Source of the DNA: Pisaster brevispinus
Taxonomy: Eukaryota > Echinodermata > Asteroidea > Forcipulatida > Asteriidae
NCBI GenBank assembly: GCA_023634235.1
Contig: JAMKCF010000019.1
Location: 11,239,684-11,303,683 of the forward strand
Length of the DNA: 64,000 nt
Direction: 5' to 3'
How positions within the stretch are numbered: position 1 is the first letter of the stretch; each line of letters begins with the position of its first letter. Position numbers and translations under genes: made by a program. The notes below the pieces were generated by a model. It made no database searches. It was not told where the DNA came from and saw only the letters and a program-made list of their open reading frames with translations. Below are positions 40,737 through 53,219 of this stretch, in pieces.

Positions 40737-40990
40737 TACACTCTAAAAACTCCCAGGATCCGGGTCAGAATTGACCCGGATCCGAGTTCCCTGGGGCCGG
40801 ACCCAGTTCTGACTCAGTATGACCCGGAATCTTTGTCAAAATGACCCAGAGATGAGTCAAACTGACGCAAAAATCCGAATCAAAAATCCCATTTTCAATC
40901 GGTTTCCGGGTCAGCCTGACCCAGAAAAAGGTCAGGCCCCTACGGATCCGTAATCCGGATCAATTCTGAGCCGGGAGTTTCTAGAGTGTA
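40737..40990. repeat. Family D element, best copy (254 bp)
   Basis: The terminal inverted repeats are TACACTCTAAAAACTCCC and GGGAGTTTCTAGAGTGTA. The interior alternates GACCCGG / CCGGGTC. No ORF. It is a MITE-like unit and serves as the reference for the decayed copies. Confidence 0.75.
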
Positions 40991-40999
40991 TGCTGTAGT

Positions 41000-43900
41000 G
41001 TTATGCATGTTTGTAATTGCTGGCTTAGGTTTCTCGTTTTCACTTTATGTACGAGCATAGAATACAGTAACAGGATACCACCAGCAAATATTGCACCACT
41101 GCTCTTATGATTGTACTCACTGTAATAGTAGCATGTACAATGTAACAAGTAGACTTTTAAATTGCACATTAGCTTGATGCTTGACATTAATGCCATGGCG
41201 GCCATTATAAAGGCGGATTGCTTATCTGATCTACCCGGCACCTGAGACCAAGCTAGCTTAAAGTAAACCCGAGTGAATCACATGCAGTCGCAGTTATTCA
41301 GTCATAGACCAAGCATTGATTATTGTTCCGATTTGCCTTGTAACATTTGTTCAGCCTAAATCTTGAGCCCCAATTGCCTTGGACAAATACAGACAGAGCT
41401 TGATACGGTGAATATGAAGAACGGGCCTAAATTTCATGGCATACAAACGAGTACGACCCCTTACTGCATATAGAAACTTCAACCGGGCGATGTAAGAGCA
41501 GAGTGTGGAATAATTTATGTCAGTTTCGAATTGATGTGAATTGAATATGTAATAACGGTGAAGACAAATGTTACACATTTCCAATACGTGCGTGGAAAAA
41601 AATACTTCTCTAGACATTACTCGTAACGCACAATACATCGATACAAGTAACACTCGAACCGTCCATCGTCAAAAACATTTCATTTCAAAACAAGCGTGCA
41701 TTTTTGTCACTACTCCAGAAAGGTTTACTCCAAAATCCAAATCAGTCTTTGAATGGTTGCATCCCAGATTCCCGCGCTTTAGTCTGTTTCTCGTGATGGT
41801 AGAGAATTCATAAGGAATCGATTTTATTCATAGTCATTAGTTTGACTTTGACAACTGCTTCAGTAATCACAGTTACAATCCTGAGAGTGCAGAAAGCTTG
41901 CCCAAAGTGTAACGACACAAAGGGTTTATGCTGTTACATCAACCAAGCGACTCTGAAGCTTTCAATCCTATTTCAATAGAATGACACGAACATTACGTCC
42001 ATTAACACAAGAGGGCGCCATGTTTAAGACATTATAGAAAGAAAGCGAAACTTTTGAGAAATGCCCAGACAATAAGGACTTAATGTTTATTTTGAATTAG
42101 GTGAAGACATCTACCGAAGCTTTGGCAGTTTAATGCAAAATCCAATGATTTACTCTCCGCCATGTTGCCACAATTCAAACAAGCGAATTTCTGTGCAACA
42201 GCAGACTTTTGAGTCTAGTTTATGGTTTGGACATAATACCGAGGTTTGGTGATGCTTGGGTTGATGTGTTCGCAGTGAGTTGGGTATTATTAAAGATGGC
42301 CGCTGGGCTGATTGTGTTGATCAAGATGCATATCAGTGCACCGAGGACGAAAACTGTACTTGGATATTACCTGATTTACTATCAGCTAAATAATATCAGC
42401 ATCCAGTGTTCTTTGAGACTGGAATCAATAAAGTCTCAGCTATAATAAGGTAAAGGTTTTTGACGCAAGGTTTCTCATTTGCAGGTGACCGTAAAATCGC
42501 AATAGTCAGGGATGCAATACATTTCAGTTCTTGAAAAACCTTCCCATGTATTTCTATCAGTACAAAATGTCGGCTATATACATATACGGTTATTTGAATC
42601 CACTCTGTATACGCATGTTGTTGTTTTTATTAGGGGTTCATTTTGTTAATTCGGAATCCATTTTAGTGACGAATTATTGTTACATACTTTGGTTATTTAT
42701 GACCATGGTTTGAACTTCTTTTATAACAGAATAACTATATGAAGGTCATAGCCGAAGAATGATGTAATTTCCCTTCCAATAAGTAACTGAGATCCTAAAC
42801 GAACTATTGACGGATAACAGAGATGTGTTATATCAAGACGCGTGGGCTGCATTATTGCCATGTCTGTTTGTTCGTTCGTTGAAAAGTTAGTTTAGAATTA
42901 ATTGTTTTGGTTTTAATGATGGTTCTCAGAATAGAACAAAATGCGAGACCTTGAGTTTACTGTGCAGGCGTGACATATTGATAGCCACACTGTAAAGGTT
43001 TCTTCAGCATCATTAGTGTATTTGTTTGCATTGCTGTTAAGATAGGTAATATTATGACAACGCATATTCCGTAATCGCCCACTAACAAGATGTTTTCAAC
43101 TCACGGTTGAAAGACTTCATTAGGAGGTTTTCAATTTTATGCTGAATGTTTTTTGAGGAAAATAAAAACAACTTCTCTGTGATTGAAAATACTTACACAG
43201 ATCTGATTGAACATGTTGAAATGCATTTGCATTTATCTATATCGGTTGTTGTTGCCAAAGTACATAAATCTTGTGTAAACCGCTTAGATTGTCGACGACT
43301 TTTGTTAAATTGTGCAGGTTAAAAAAAAAAAATGGTTATTAAATCCATGACATTTTGGTATGCTTTGATGTGGAAGGTTATGAATTTTAGTTATTATTTG
43401 TTATATGTGTATTATCTCAGGTCACTTCCAATAAAGCAACCTGTAAACTGTCAATCAAAAGAACCGGCAGGTTGGTAATGTTTTCATTTTTGCAGTTTCT
43501 GTTTAATATCTGGGGGGGGGGGGAAAGTTCGGTTGCAAACACGATTTTCTGAATGATATTAACAATAAGCAAAACATAAGGGAAACTCAATGCGCTGCAT
43601 ATAAACCTGAATGGTAAACATATTAAAGATAACACACATTAAACTACAATGCAATATGTTCAGACATTATATCAAGTTAGATTTAGATTAAACAATCAAT
43701 ATTTTTTGCCAATATGGATCGATATTCTACTGTGCCCTCCATCTTCAAAATGCTTGTCAACAATTAACAGATGCAATGATATCAAGTTCAATCTAACGGT
43801 CAGGATTGCCTTGCCTGAATTTGTTTACCATTACAATATCAAACCCCCAGCGACCAAGTACATAACAAAATTGGCTTTTACTGCACACTGAGAGATACAT
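41000..43900. other. Unique-looking DNA, nothing recognised
   Basis: No convincing exon on either strand. An A12 run at 43321 and a G11 run near 43513 are the only simple tracts. Confidence 0.5.
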
Positions 43901-43904
43901 ATTG

Positions 43905-44192
43905 TTTTGTTATGGCTAGATGACATTTGTACTTCAATACCATCTTTGTTGTCTGTCTGCTTCAGCTTCAATGTCTCGCTGTTTCTTCTCAAAGGTTTTA
44001 AGTCACACGAGAGTTCCGCTCAGTTATTGGACTGGACAATTTATCATTGTAGTCTGGTGTTTGTGTCCTGTCCGTGTTTACATAAATTCAGTTCAACATT
44101 TAAATTAACTACACAAAGGTTACACCCACTATCGCGCACACAAATTAGACTTGGTATAATGCTTCTCTTCTGCCTGAGCAATAAATTATTTT

Positions 44193-44225
<33 letters not shown>
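43905..44225 (+). other. 3'UTR-like sequence ending in AATAAA and an A31 tract
   Basis: AATAAA at about 44180-44185 is followed 9 bp later by a run of 31 A (44195-44225). This is the layout of a reverse-transcribed polyadenylated end. No coding homology was recognised upstream and no clear target-site duplication was found. Confidence 0.35.
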
Positions 44226-44229
<4 letters not shown>

Positions 44230-45330
44230 CATTGCGATTGAGATGACTTTTCGCGAATTTTCTTGTAGTTTTTCGGGCTCAAGAAAAGAGAGTTTCGTGT
44301 GACGTCATACAAGCAGAGGAATACATGTGACGTTTGATATGACGTCACACTAGTAGAGGGTTACCATTTCGAAAGTATGTTTTCATTTTTGATGAACTGA
44401 TTGTCTGGTGGGAAAATAGAAAATTGGAAATGCTGCCTGGACGGCAACAGTGTCAAACTAAAGCATATTTAATCATTGTACAATCGGTGCAATATGTCTT
44501 TAGGTCAGTTTAGTTGCCAAGTTTTTAATAAATGTTTATCAAAACAGAAACAATATTGATTTTTAGTGATACAAAATGATGTTTTGATTTTAGCTAGATC
44601 AATTAGCATAATTATTTGTCATGCGGAAGCTAAATGTGAGAAGTTGGCAGTGTGAGCCTTTATACGTGTGATGATATGATAAGAGGCGGATGTGACATGC
44701 AGCGTGCGGGCTTTGTGGGAGCCAGACGATGCCTATAGCGGGTATGCACCTCACGGTGGTACCGACTGACTGAAGACAGTCGTTTATGTAAGAACATCAC
44801 CGAACACCAACATTCAAAACATGGAGAATTTGGTCAACATAATGTATATTTAAGGTTTTTTATCAAATTTTATCTAATCAGTTATTCCTTGTAAGTGATG
44901 AATATGAGGTAATTGCCGTTCGTAGTATAATAATACTCATTTATTTGTTTATTATTCATTTATTATTTATTTACATTACAATAAATGCAGATGTAAATGT
45001 TGCAATGTTTACAGCATATTACAAATACAATGGTTATAATATCTAAACTGCAGAATATATGGTCTTTTTAAACACATGTCTCTAGAGAATTTAAAACTAT
45101 GCGATGATATTTCAGTGTTGTCCTTTTTTTTAAGGTGAGTTTATCATGCTCAGGTAATGGGAAGGTCTCCTAGGCATCTTGACGGACAAAATCAGTTTCA
45201 CTCCTTGAATGGTTCTTGTAGAAAATGAACATAAAGTGTGACCCTTGCCGTGAGGGCGTTAGCCATGCAGTATAAATAAGAACAAAATATAGGGTTGGCA
45301 TCGCACCCGTCACATCTATGAGTGTATTAT
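44230..45330. other. Nothing recognised
   Basis: A/T-rich, with a TTTATT-type simple tract at 44935-44985 and two TGACGTCA/GTGACGTCA octamers near 44298 and 44337. Confidence 0.5.
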
Positions 45331-45332
45331 CA

Positions 45333-45510
45333 TTGGTGCTCAATATGGGGCATAGTGTACCCCCATTGTGTTCTTACTGTGTGCTTGGAATCTCGAGAAT
45401 TCTTTAGAGGATTTTAGGGGGGGGGGTACGTCTGTACAAGAGGAAAATAGTGTGTTAAGGTATGGGGGTAAGAACATGGGGGTACCATTTACTCCATATC
45501 GGGCTTGGTG
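45333..45510 (-). repeat. Family A element
   Basis: GGTGCTCAATATGGGGCATA to CATATCGGGCTTGGT. On the - strand it carries CTATTTTCCTCTTGTACAG|ACG. Confidence 0.7.
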
Positions 45511-46210
45511 TATGTAATATGGCTGGAGAGACTGATGGTGCCTCAATATCGATCGTGAACTAAATTTAAAGGTGTTTTGGTTCTCGATCACAAATTATAT
45601 TGAAACAAAGTTCCTATAAATTATATCCAACTGTGGACTGAGAGTCGTGCACAAAGTTCACAAGACATTTTATCAGTAGACACAATGATTATTTGATCAT
45701 ATTTCATTCCAAGGGATCGTGAGTATTTTCAGTCTAATATTTATTAATCTAAGAAGCAATTTGATAACAAGGTGTGCTTGTATGGTACGACTGCACTACG
45801 TACACTGCTGCACCATCAGACAGGAGGATACACCGAGTATAATGGCCGGCAGATGGTTTTATATTGATCGTGTAGCTCCCATCCCTTTACCACAGGCAGC
45901 TCGTCAAGTGACGCGTTAAGTGCAGACGGATATGGTTTCTTGCCTCTCAATTGACTACAAAAGTTGTCATTTTCACATCCATTAGAGTTTCTAAGTTCAC
46001 TGAAACATAGGTGAGATTCCTGCTGAAGCAGAAGAGTAAAGTATACCGCTACCCAAATACTCCATGGAAGTAAACATCTTTCATTACTCTTTGAATATTA
46101 AATATCCTACTTCTTCATAGCACATTTTTTAAGAGACTCGAATGAATAAATTTACATTTATTTAGTGGCACACTGTGGGCGACTTTAAAAAATGACCATG
46201 TTGGAGCTTA

Positions 46211-46388
46211 AACCATGCCACTTATACGGCAGAGGGTCTCCCAAGTGTTTTCAGTACTTTAACACACCCTTTTCCTTTTGTACAGAAGTAATCCCCCAAA
46301 GTCCTCTATTAAGAATTCCTGAGATTCCCAGAACACAATGAAGACACAATAAGAGAGAGAAACACCATGCCACATCGTGTACCAAATG
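46211..46388 (+). repeat. Family A element
   Basis: ACCATGCCACTTATACGGCA to CACATCGTGTACCAAATG, with CTTTTCCTTTTGTACAG|AAG. Confidence 0.65.
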
Positions 46389-46579
46389 GTGACGATGCAT
46401 GGCTCTAAATTGTAACATTGAGTGGTGTCTAAAGTGACACATTGGGTGGTGGTTGATGGGTCACTGAACTCAACTGCTCAAAGAAAAGTAACCCCCCCCC
46501 CCCCCAGCACAAGTCATTTTTTATTAATACATATATTATTTTGTAATGAGACAAGTAAAGATGGTTTTAAAAAATGAGA

Positions 46580-46730
46580 AAAGAGGGCGACGGCGAAACG
46601 TTTCACACTTTAACCCCGAAGGGGGAAACATAAGAAAGAACTATAAATACAAATATAATTCAAATATCGGACCCTGAAAAGTTGGATTCGAACCGGGCTC
46701 CGCTGAGACGAAACGACACAATGACACAAT
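46580..46730 (+). repeat. Possible hammerhead-like remnant plus SINE B-box fragment
   Basis: GGGCGACGGCGAAACGTTTC resembles the GAAAC half of a hammerhead. Further on, GGATTCGAACC is a B-box-like motif on the - strand. Both are weak. Confidence 0.25.
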
Positions 46731-46739
46731 ACGCCCTCT

Positions 46740-47690
46740 CTGTCATACATTAAAATACAATTATTGTATTTTAACAAATAGTTATGTCTAATTCATTTAT
46801 TTCTATTCTTGCACTTGTCGCATGTAATTTAAGCCTTGATGCATGTGATAGTAAAGAAATAAATAGTCATAATGATATTGTAATATAAAATAATTTAAAG
46901 GAACAAATTCCATACAGAAACCGTCGACAGTTAATATGCATTTAGCACCTCCAGGTCTGTCAAAACGATTTCCATTTGACGTAATGGAATTCGTTATAAA
47001 CAACGTGTTCAATTACGTTTTAAAACGGAAGTAGTTACGGCTTTGTTTCATGGAGATGTTACAGGTCTGTAGAACTTTGTCATTGGATGCTACCCCGATA
47101 CCTTTAAAAGAGGGCCTATTTTTATAGGCTCTTCTCTATTTAAAAACATATTTTACGTGTTAAATTAATTAAGATGGTCGTATTTCAACGTGTGCACCAA
47201 ATTAGCAAAAGGATATAAATGCTAAATTATTCAAAATACATCTCTAGTGATGGAAGATGGACGGCACTGTCTAGGACCAGCCTATGACGTCAAAAACAAG
47301 TCACCATAGCAACCGTTAAAATAATAAATTACAACTCCAGCAGACAAGTACATTGGATGGACAGTTTGTAATATTAACATCATTATCATAGACTTTACCC
47401 AGTCGAACCTCTATTTCTGTAAAATAAAGAATTGAATTTTAGGGAATACACTGTTGAAAGGACTTCGGTTTCTAGTTCTCAGTCTAGAGAACATGTTGCG
47501 AGCCTGCTGCTTTGATGTCTTAAAGACAAGGGCGATTTTGTTCCTTCTAAGTAAAGGACGTCTCTATGTGAGAGAAATGTAAAATAAGTACTGGAACATT
47601 TCAAGCATTACAAGGCAACGACCAGGACCTCCATCTCCCAAATTTGTCATGTGACTATACACATCAGCTATCGATGAAGCAAACAGGTGA
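46740..47690. other. Nothing recognised apart from one X-box
   Basis: GTCACCATAGCAAC at 47300-47313 fits the RFX consensus. Otherwise it is unique-looking DNA. Confidence 0.4.
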
Positions 47691-47714
47691 CACATTTTTA
47701 AAAAGATAGTCCAA

Positions 47715-47925
47715 AAGCGAGATCGGTAGATCGATTAATAGATCGATGTATCGATAAAGAGATCCGACACTGTAGGTCGATAGTCCGATGTCTATGTCAA
47801 CGGACCAATGTTGAAAGGTCAATAGATAGGTCGATAAATGGTCGATATATCGATAGGCCTATACGTGGGGATAGGTCGAAAAAAATTGATAAAATTAGAT
47901 AGCTAAATCGATCGTTAGATAAGCA
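47715..47925. repeat. ATCGAT-rich degenerate array
   Basis: Many TAGATCGAT / TCGATA / GGTCGATA units occur at loose 8-16-bp spacing, including TATCGATA twice. The regular period has been lost. Confidence 0.6.
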
Positions 47926-47974
47926 TGATCTTATATTGGACAATTGAATTGTTCAGTCCGAGAGGATCTTGATG

Positions 47975-48155
47975 AACCATGCCCGATATGGGGGCAGAGG
48001 GTGCCCTCGTGTTCCCATACTCTAACACACTATTTTCCTCTTGTACAGAAGTACACCCCCCCCCCCATAAAATCCTCTGAAGAATTTCTGAGATTCCAAG
48101 CACACAATGAAGACACATCAGGGGGTACCACTATGCCCCATATCGAGCACCAAAT
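47975..48155 (+). repeat. Family A element, near-consensus copy
   Basis: ACCATGCCCGATATGGGGGC to CATATCGAGCACCAAATG. It keeps TCTAACACACTATTTTCCTC followed by TTGTACAG|AAGTAC, the tail GATTCCAAGCACACAATGAA and a C12 run. It is a good reference for the family. Confidence 0.75.
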
Positions 48156-48159
48156 GCAT

Positions 48160-49390
48160 TGATGTCATCCAACCATCAGAGACTGTTGGATGTTAAAAAC
48201 TTGAAAGTCTTATCCCACTATAAGTCCGCGGTATGATCAACGCTTGGGAGGTCCCTCTAGGGACAGACGGGTATACATGTGACTGTTTGTAGCTGATGCA
48301 CCGTTGGTTTGTGGGATTATTGCATAGATTGGTAAATTCCATCCTGATCTTCGTTTGTTGAACTGGCTTTATAACGTAATTAGATTTTGCAGTCCACACT
48401 GCGTTTTGAGTTCGATCAGGACGCCGAGATCGGGTGTATGTCGTGTCATGAGGTAATCGCATTTTGTCGTAAATTTGTTATTTAATGAACATGATCAACT
48501 AGTCTAGACTGCCTTCATAATTTTATATTATGCTGAACGCTGGCTTGTAACTTTAGGCTTACAAGTGTGTGCAACCACGTGATTAAAATAAAGTCTATTG
48601 CAAAAGATTTCCTGTAAGAGCTGTTTTGCGAGTTGTGTTTAAGAGAACTGAATCTGTAAATTTACATTATGAAACTGCCCAGTTTGTATTTACTTGTAGC
48701 GGTTTGCTTACTCTAGTGAAGGTTGCCGTGCCCACATTTTGGTTATTGCCGCCTTGTGTAGAGGTAGTTATGTGCCATCATTCATCGTCAATGCCTTCTG
48801 TCTAAACAAATCGAAGCTTTGTATCCCTGGGGCGGCTAGAGCTCTCATCAGCAGCTCATGATGGCCGTTTGCTCTCCTCGATGATGCTGCAAGTACCCTA
48901 CATCCAGGAGCTTAGACTTGAAGAGCAAGAGCGTCAGGATGCGTAGGAATAAACATCGTATGCAATTACTTTATTTTTTTTTATCCTAAAGGCGAGTTAG
49001 GTATCCTTGCCAACGTATAGGAATGCCACTTTATTCTGTCATGTTTTCCTAATAAAAGAGTAGGGTGCAGAAGTCCTTGTCATAGCTTTACAGTTAAATT
49101 CTTTTGGGGTTTTAAAACACGATTCTACAGACGACTTGCTTCGGCAGAGAAAACCAATAATGCACAACGGTGGTGATTTCAAGAGGGTCCGAAAAAGTAA
49201 CAAGTGTTGGGACGTTTTCCACATTAGGGTGTGCCAATAGGCCGTGCTAGTCTTGTGCGTATATAAAGGAACATTTTGGGACCACTTTGGTCCCATCCAT
49301 ACGTACATTGCTTTAACGCATGAACGAAACAAACTCACGCACTTTATCGGCTCCCAATATTCGAATAAGCGCGAGACTTGCCCACTCAAC
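48160..49390. other. Nothing recognised
   Basis: No exon or repeat copy recognised on either strand. Confidence 0.45.
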
Positions 49391-49398
49391 ATCCAGGG

Positions 49399-49640
49399 CC
49401 CAATTTCATGGCTCTGCTTACCGCCGCATTCTACGCTTACGATCACCATTCTCCGCTTACTCTGCAAGCGTCGAATTTCTGTGCTAGCTGTGTAAGCGAA
49501 GAATGCTTAATAACGTGGAGTACGCACGCGCACAAGCAAAAATGCTCTGCTAACCCGTAAAATACGCTTGACGGCGCGGAATTTTCTGCTTCCGTAAGCG
49601 CAAATTCGACGCTTACGGTAAGCAGAGCCATGACATTGTG
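49399..49640. repeat. Family C element
   Basis: GGGCCCAATTTCATGGCTCT start, CTTACGATCACCATTCTCCG, GGAGTACGCACGCGCACAAG and GCTTACGGTAAGCAGAGCCA end. It is the inverse of the copy at 58136-58388. Multiple GCTTACG/CGTAAGC motifs give internal symmetry. Confidence 0.7.
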
Positions 49641-49684
49641 CGCTGGTCCCCTGACACTCCTTACCGCACACCAACAGAAACGAT

Positions 49685-49712
49685 GGAGAGACCATGCCCA
49701 TATCGAGCACCA
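49685..49712 (+). repeat. Family A right-end fragment
   Basis: GACCATGCCCATATCGAGCA followed by CCAAACG only. The rest of the element is absent. Confidence 0.45.
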
Positions 49713-49714
49713 AA

Positions 49715-51655
49715 CGTACATTTAACACCGAAGTGGCAGTTCTCTAAGTCATCTTTGAAGTCTCCCCTTTCTCTAATGTACAGACTGGTTAACATCATTG
49801 TTGTGAGCCGTTGAGTAATAAGAACCATGCTAAAGTTTAGCAATCGTATGAAAAGGGCTTCTGCACAACGGCTATCTCTGTTATGAAAATATTCCATGGA
49901 GTAGGCTTAATTTGCGAACAGGCGTTTGTTAGGAATCAAGTAGACTGGTGGGTAATTTGAAAAAGGCTGAATCTGATGTTTGACAAAGATCATGTCATTC
50001 ATCAAATGTTGTGTTTGAACCAGTTTTAGCTGCGATGGCATTTTTCCCTGAGAAAGCCGAAATTAATTCGCTAGAAGAATGTGCATTTGACGGCTCAGCC
50101 GCCGATTGGTAACGTGTAGAAGATAAGTCTTGGACCATTATTGACACCACGGCGACCGTGCGCTAATTCGCAAGTGTAGAAACATTGGTGGGAGCCGTCG
50201 AGACATACGGCCGTATCGGTTTACAATACATGGCACTCGCTCAAAGACAGACTTCCGTTTTTTTTGTAATTTCCCTGTAAATACTGCCCATGTTGTAGAT
50301 GTGTTTTCAAACCGTGGGTTAATCTTACTGTAACTTGCCTCACTTGAGCTTTAAACCTCGGTGATCGGGTGATGTTGCGTAAGAGACCTCCAAGTGTGGT
50401 TCAATGCATATTTTTATTTGTGTTTTGCTTTTACCTAGTGCCACTGAATCACAGATGGATTTGTTTTGAGGGAAGTTATATAACTGAAATCAGCTGTAAT
50501 GCATCAATCTCTAGATAATTGATGCTGTTGTGACAACAGCAAAAAGGCATCATACCGTCTTCAATTCAAGAGTACATGGTTAATTTGAAATCGCTTCTTT
50601 AAATTAAAACGCTAACCCCATAAGGCGCCGCGTGCGTGGTAAGGGATCTAAACTCAGTTGTCAAAGATGGTTTTAGCGTTCAGAAGATGAAGGACAGATA
50701 TGTAATCTTTTGAAGACTTCCGTGTCTCCTCCAAACCAAAAATTGATCCCATGAAATAACAACTAATAAGCTTTGTTTCAATCACGGTTACAATATGCAG
50801 TAAGCTCATTGCCTGACCTTGCAGCTGCCCGGACTCTTTGGTGAGACAAGCGAGGATCGAATGGGGGACATAGATCTGTTTAAACGGTCATTGCTCCGGG
50901 CCTCTTGCTTGCATGGTCAAGGGCAGCCGGTTACATCAAGCTCGCCTGATAATCAATCTATCTTTCAGTTGGTTTATGTACCCGTGTGATTGCAACCGTG
51001 AGGTCGTCAGAAGTCTCGCGACTAGAAAGCTTCATGCTTGTATTTTCGTCGTGATCAACTCGGTTTGTTTGTAGGGGCAAATAATGTGTTGTGAAACTTC
51101 ATTACGCTTTAACGGTGGACAAAGGTAAAAAAATGATTAGTGTTTGGCCTGTAGGTTGGCTTGCGACGAGTAATGTAAGCACAAGGGCCCAGTCAGACAT
51201 CACCATTTGCGAGTTGTGTCTGCGTCATTGGATACACGTTCAGTAAGAGGCTGGACAAGGTTATGAAGTGGGCACACAACGACTATCACAAAACCGACAA
51301 CACCTTCATCATAACTTGAAAATTATTACAAGTTCCTCTTTAAAAAAAAACACACACAAAAACCGTGAATTTCCATGTACAACACTGACACCTAAATCAG
51401 AATCCTTTCAATGTGTCTCCATAATAAACGGATTACTAGGCTAAAATTATCCCAAGTCTCCAGTCAAGACGCAAGGCTGCACCAGACGTACTAAATTGAA
51501 ACTGTCTTGTAGGCCCACACTGCTTTCTTCCATGATATATAGTTCGGAATATTATATTTGACACCGATATCCGAGAGCAAGTATAGTTATCAGAAATGCT
51601 TCTGTGCAAAATTGTGATTTATTTGTTGATGCAGAATGTAACTGAATTCAAGGGG
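49715..51655. other. Nothing recognised
   Basis: About 1.9 kb of unique-looking, relatively CpG-containing DNA. No exon identified. Confidence 0.45.
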
Positions 51656-51659
51656 GAGC

Positions 51660-51755
51660 GGGGCTCGATTTCACGGCGTTGCTTCTGCACTAACGGCGAC
51701 TGTAAAGATGGCACGTAAGCGTAGAATTCCACTGTAAGAAGCGTCATGAATCTGT
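51660..51755. repeat. Family C fragment
   Basis: GGGCTCGATTTCACGGCGTT, CACGTAAGCGTAGAATTCC and AAGCGTCATGAA are a shortened, internally deleted version of family C. Confidence 0.45.
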
Positions 51756-51756
51756 A

Positions 51757-52330
51757 CCCCCCCAATGTTTCAACACACTATTTTCCTCTTGTACAGAAGT
51801 ACCCCCTAAAATCCTCTAAAGAATTTCTGAGATTCCAAGCACACAATGAAGACACAATAGGGGGGGGGTAAACTACGCCCCATATCCAGCACAAAATGAT
51901 GAGATAAAATTTACGTAATAGGCCTACTATTGGAAAGAAATATTCAAAATCCTCAAATGAATTCCTAAGGTTTACAGAGTACAATAAAGACACAATATGA
52001 GAGAGAGAGGGGGGGGGTAAAATGCCACCAAGACGAGATGTGGTATGGTGACCACCCCCCCCCCCATTTAGTGCTTGATACGGGGCATCTCCTCCCCCTT
52101 CATTGTGCTCTTGGAATCCTGGAAATTCTTTGGAGAGTTTTAAGGGGGAGGAGTAATTCTGTACAACCCAGCTCTGATGGTAACATTCGGAGACGCCCTC
52201 TGCCAGGAATTCTTCAGAGGATTTTTTTTGGAGGAGGTACTTCCGTACAAGAGGGGAGGATCACGCTAGAGTATAGGAACATTTGGGGAGGGTGGGGACT
52301 CCCTCTCTGCCACATATCGGGCATGGTGTT
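51757..52330. repeat. Cluster of four family A fragments
   Basis: A plus-strand copy (51757-51899), a plus-strand partial (51945-52030) and two minus-strand partials (52061-52167, 52205-52328) lie side by side. GAGAGAG and poly-C/G tracts lie between. The first keeps TTTTCCTCTTGTACAG|AAG. Confidence 0.6.
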
Positions 52331-52825
52331 ACGGCAACAGGACACACCAATTCACAGTTTCCTCCTTGACGAAATCCCCTCATATTTCCACCCAAACTTC
52401 CTCTCTGACTTGCATCTTCACAATTTGTCAAATTGGCCATGAGGAAATTTTAATATTTAAAATAAAATTAATTGTGGTTATAAATAAACTACAAAGTTGC
52501 CACGTCGAACCGTTTTTCCTTGAAGTGTGGCGGAATATAATTGACGGAATCACCTCGATCGCAAAATAGTAACAATCAAATGACTCGGGTATATTTTGGA
52601 CGGGGAACGATAACATTCAACTCAAGTCCACAATTTCCAATTAGGAACTTTTAGATCGAATCTTTTTCCATACTGGAATACAGAGTGTATGTTTTTCAAG
52701 ACACGTGTTACATTTAGGAAATGTTAAAAAAAACAGTTGAAATTTTATTTTGAACGTAGGGACCTTATTTGCTGGATTTCCGAATGTCATTTTCAGCGAT
52801 TATACGGTTTTTTTGTTGGTGTTCA

Positions 52826-52985
52826 AGATGGGACATGGTGTACGTCTCCTATTGTGTCTTCATTGTGTGCTTGGAATCTCAGGAATTCTTAGGAGGTTTC
52901 AGGGGGTACTTCTGTACAAGAGGAAAATAGTGTGTTAAGGTATTGGAATAATTGGAGGGGTACCCTCTGCCCCCTTATCATGCAT
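52826..52985 (-). repeat. Family A element
   Basis: GTTCAAGATGGGACATGGTG to GGGTACCCTCTGCCCCC. On the - strand it has CTATTTTCCTCTTGTACAG|AAG. Confidence 0.65.
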
Positions 52986-53124
52986 TAGGATTAAAGGGAA
53001 TTGTGCAGCACTGTTTTACTTTTGCATCAAACAAAAATAAAATTAGTTTATCCTAGAGAAACTGTACAAAAACCTGCAGTTATTATGTCCTATTAATGTA
53101 AAAAAGAAAACCTGTGATGCATAA

Positions 53125-53215
53125 TATATAAATAAATATATAAAATTAGTAGGGGAGATGACCTTAGCTTTCGATCCAAACCGGACCTTTGTCAGAGGAT
53201 TGAACAAACACAAAC
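53125..53215 (-). repeat. Penelope-type terminal remnant with hammerhead core
   Basis: On the - strand CTGACAA, then stem GGTCC-GGTTT-GGATC, then GAAAGC. The stem pairs over five positions with one G-T. The CUGANGA box has A in place of G at the catalytic position. The flank TAAGGTCATCTCCCC is common beside such motifs. Confidence 0.45.
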
Positions 53216-53219
53216 ATAT

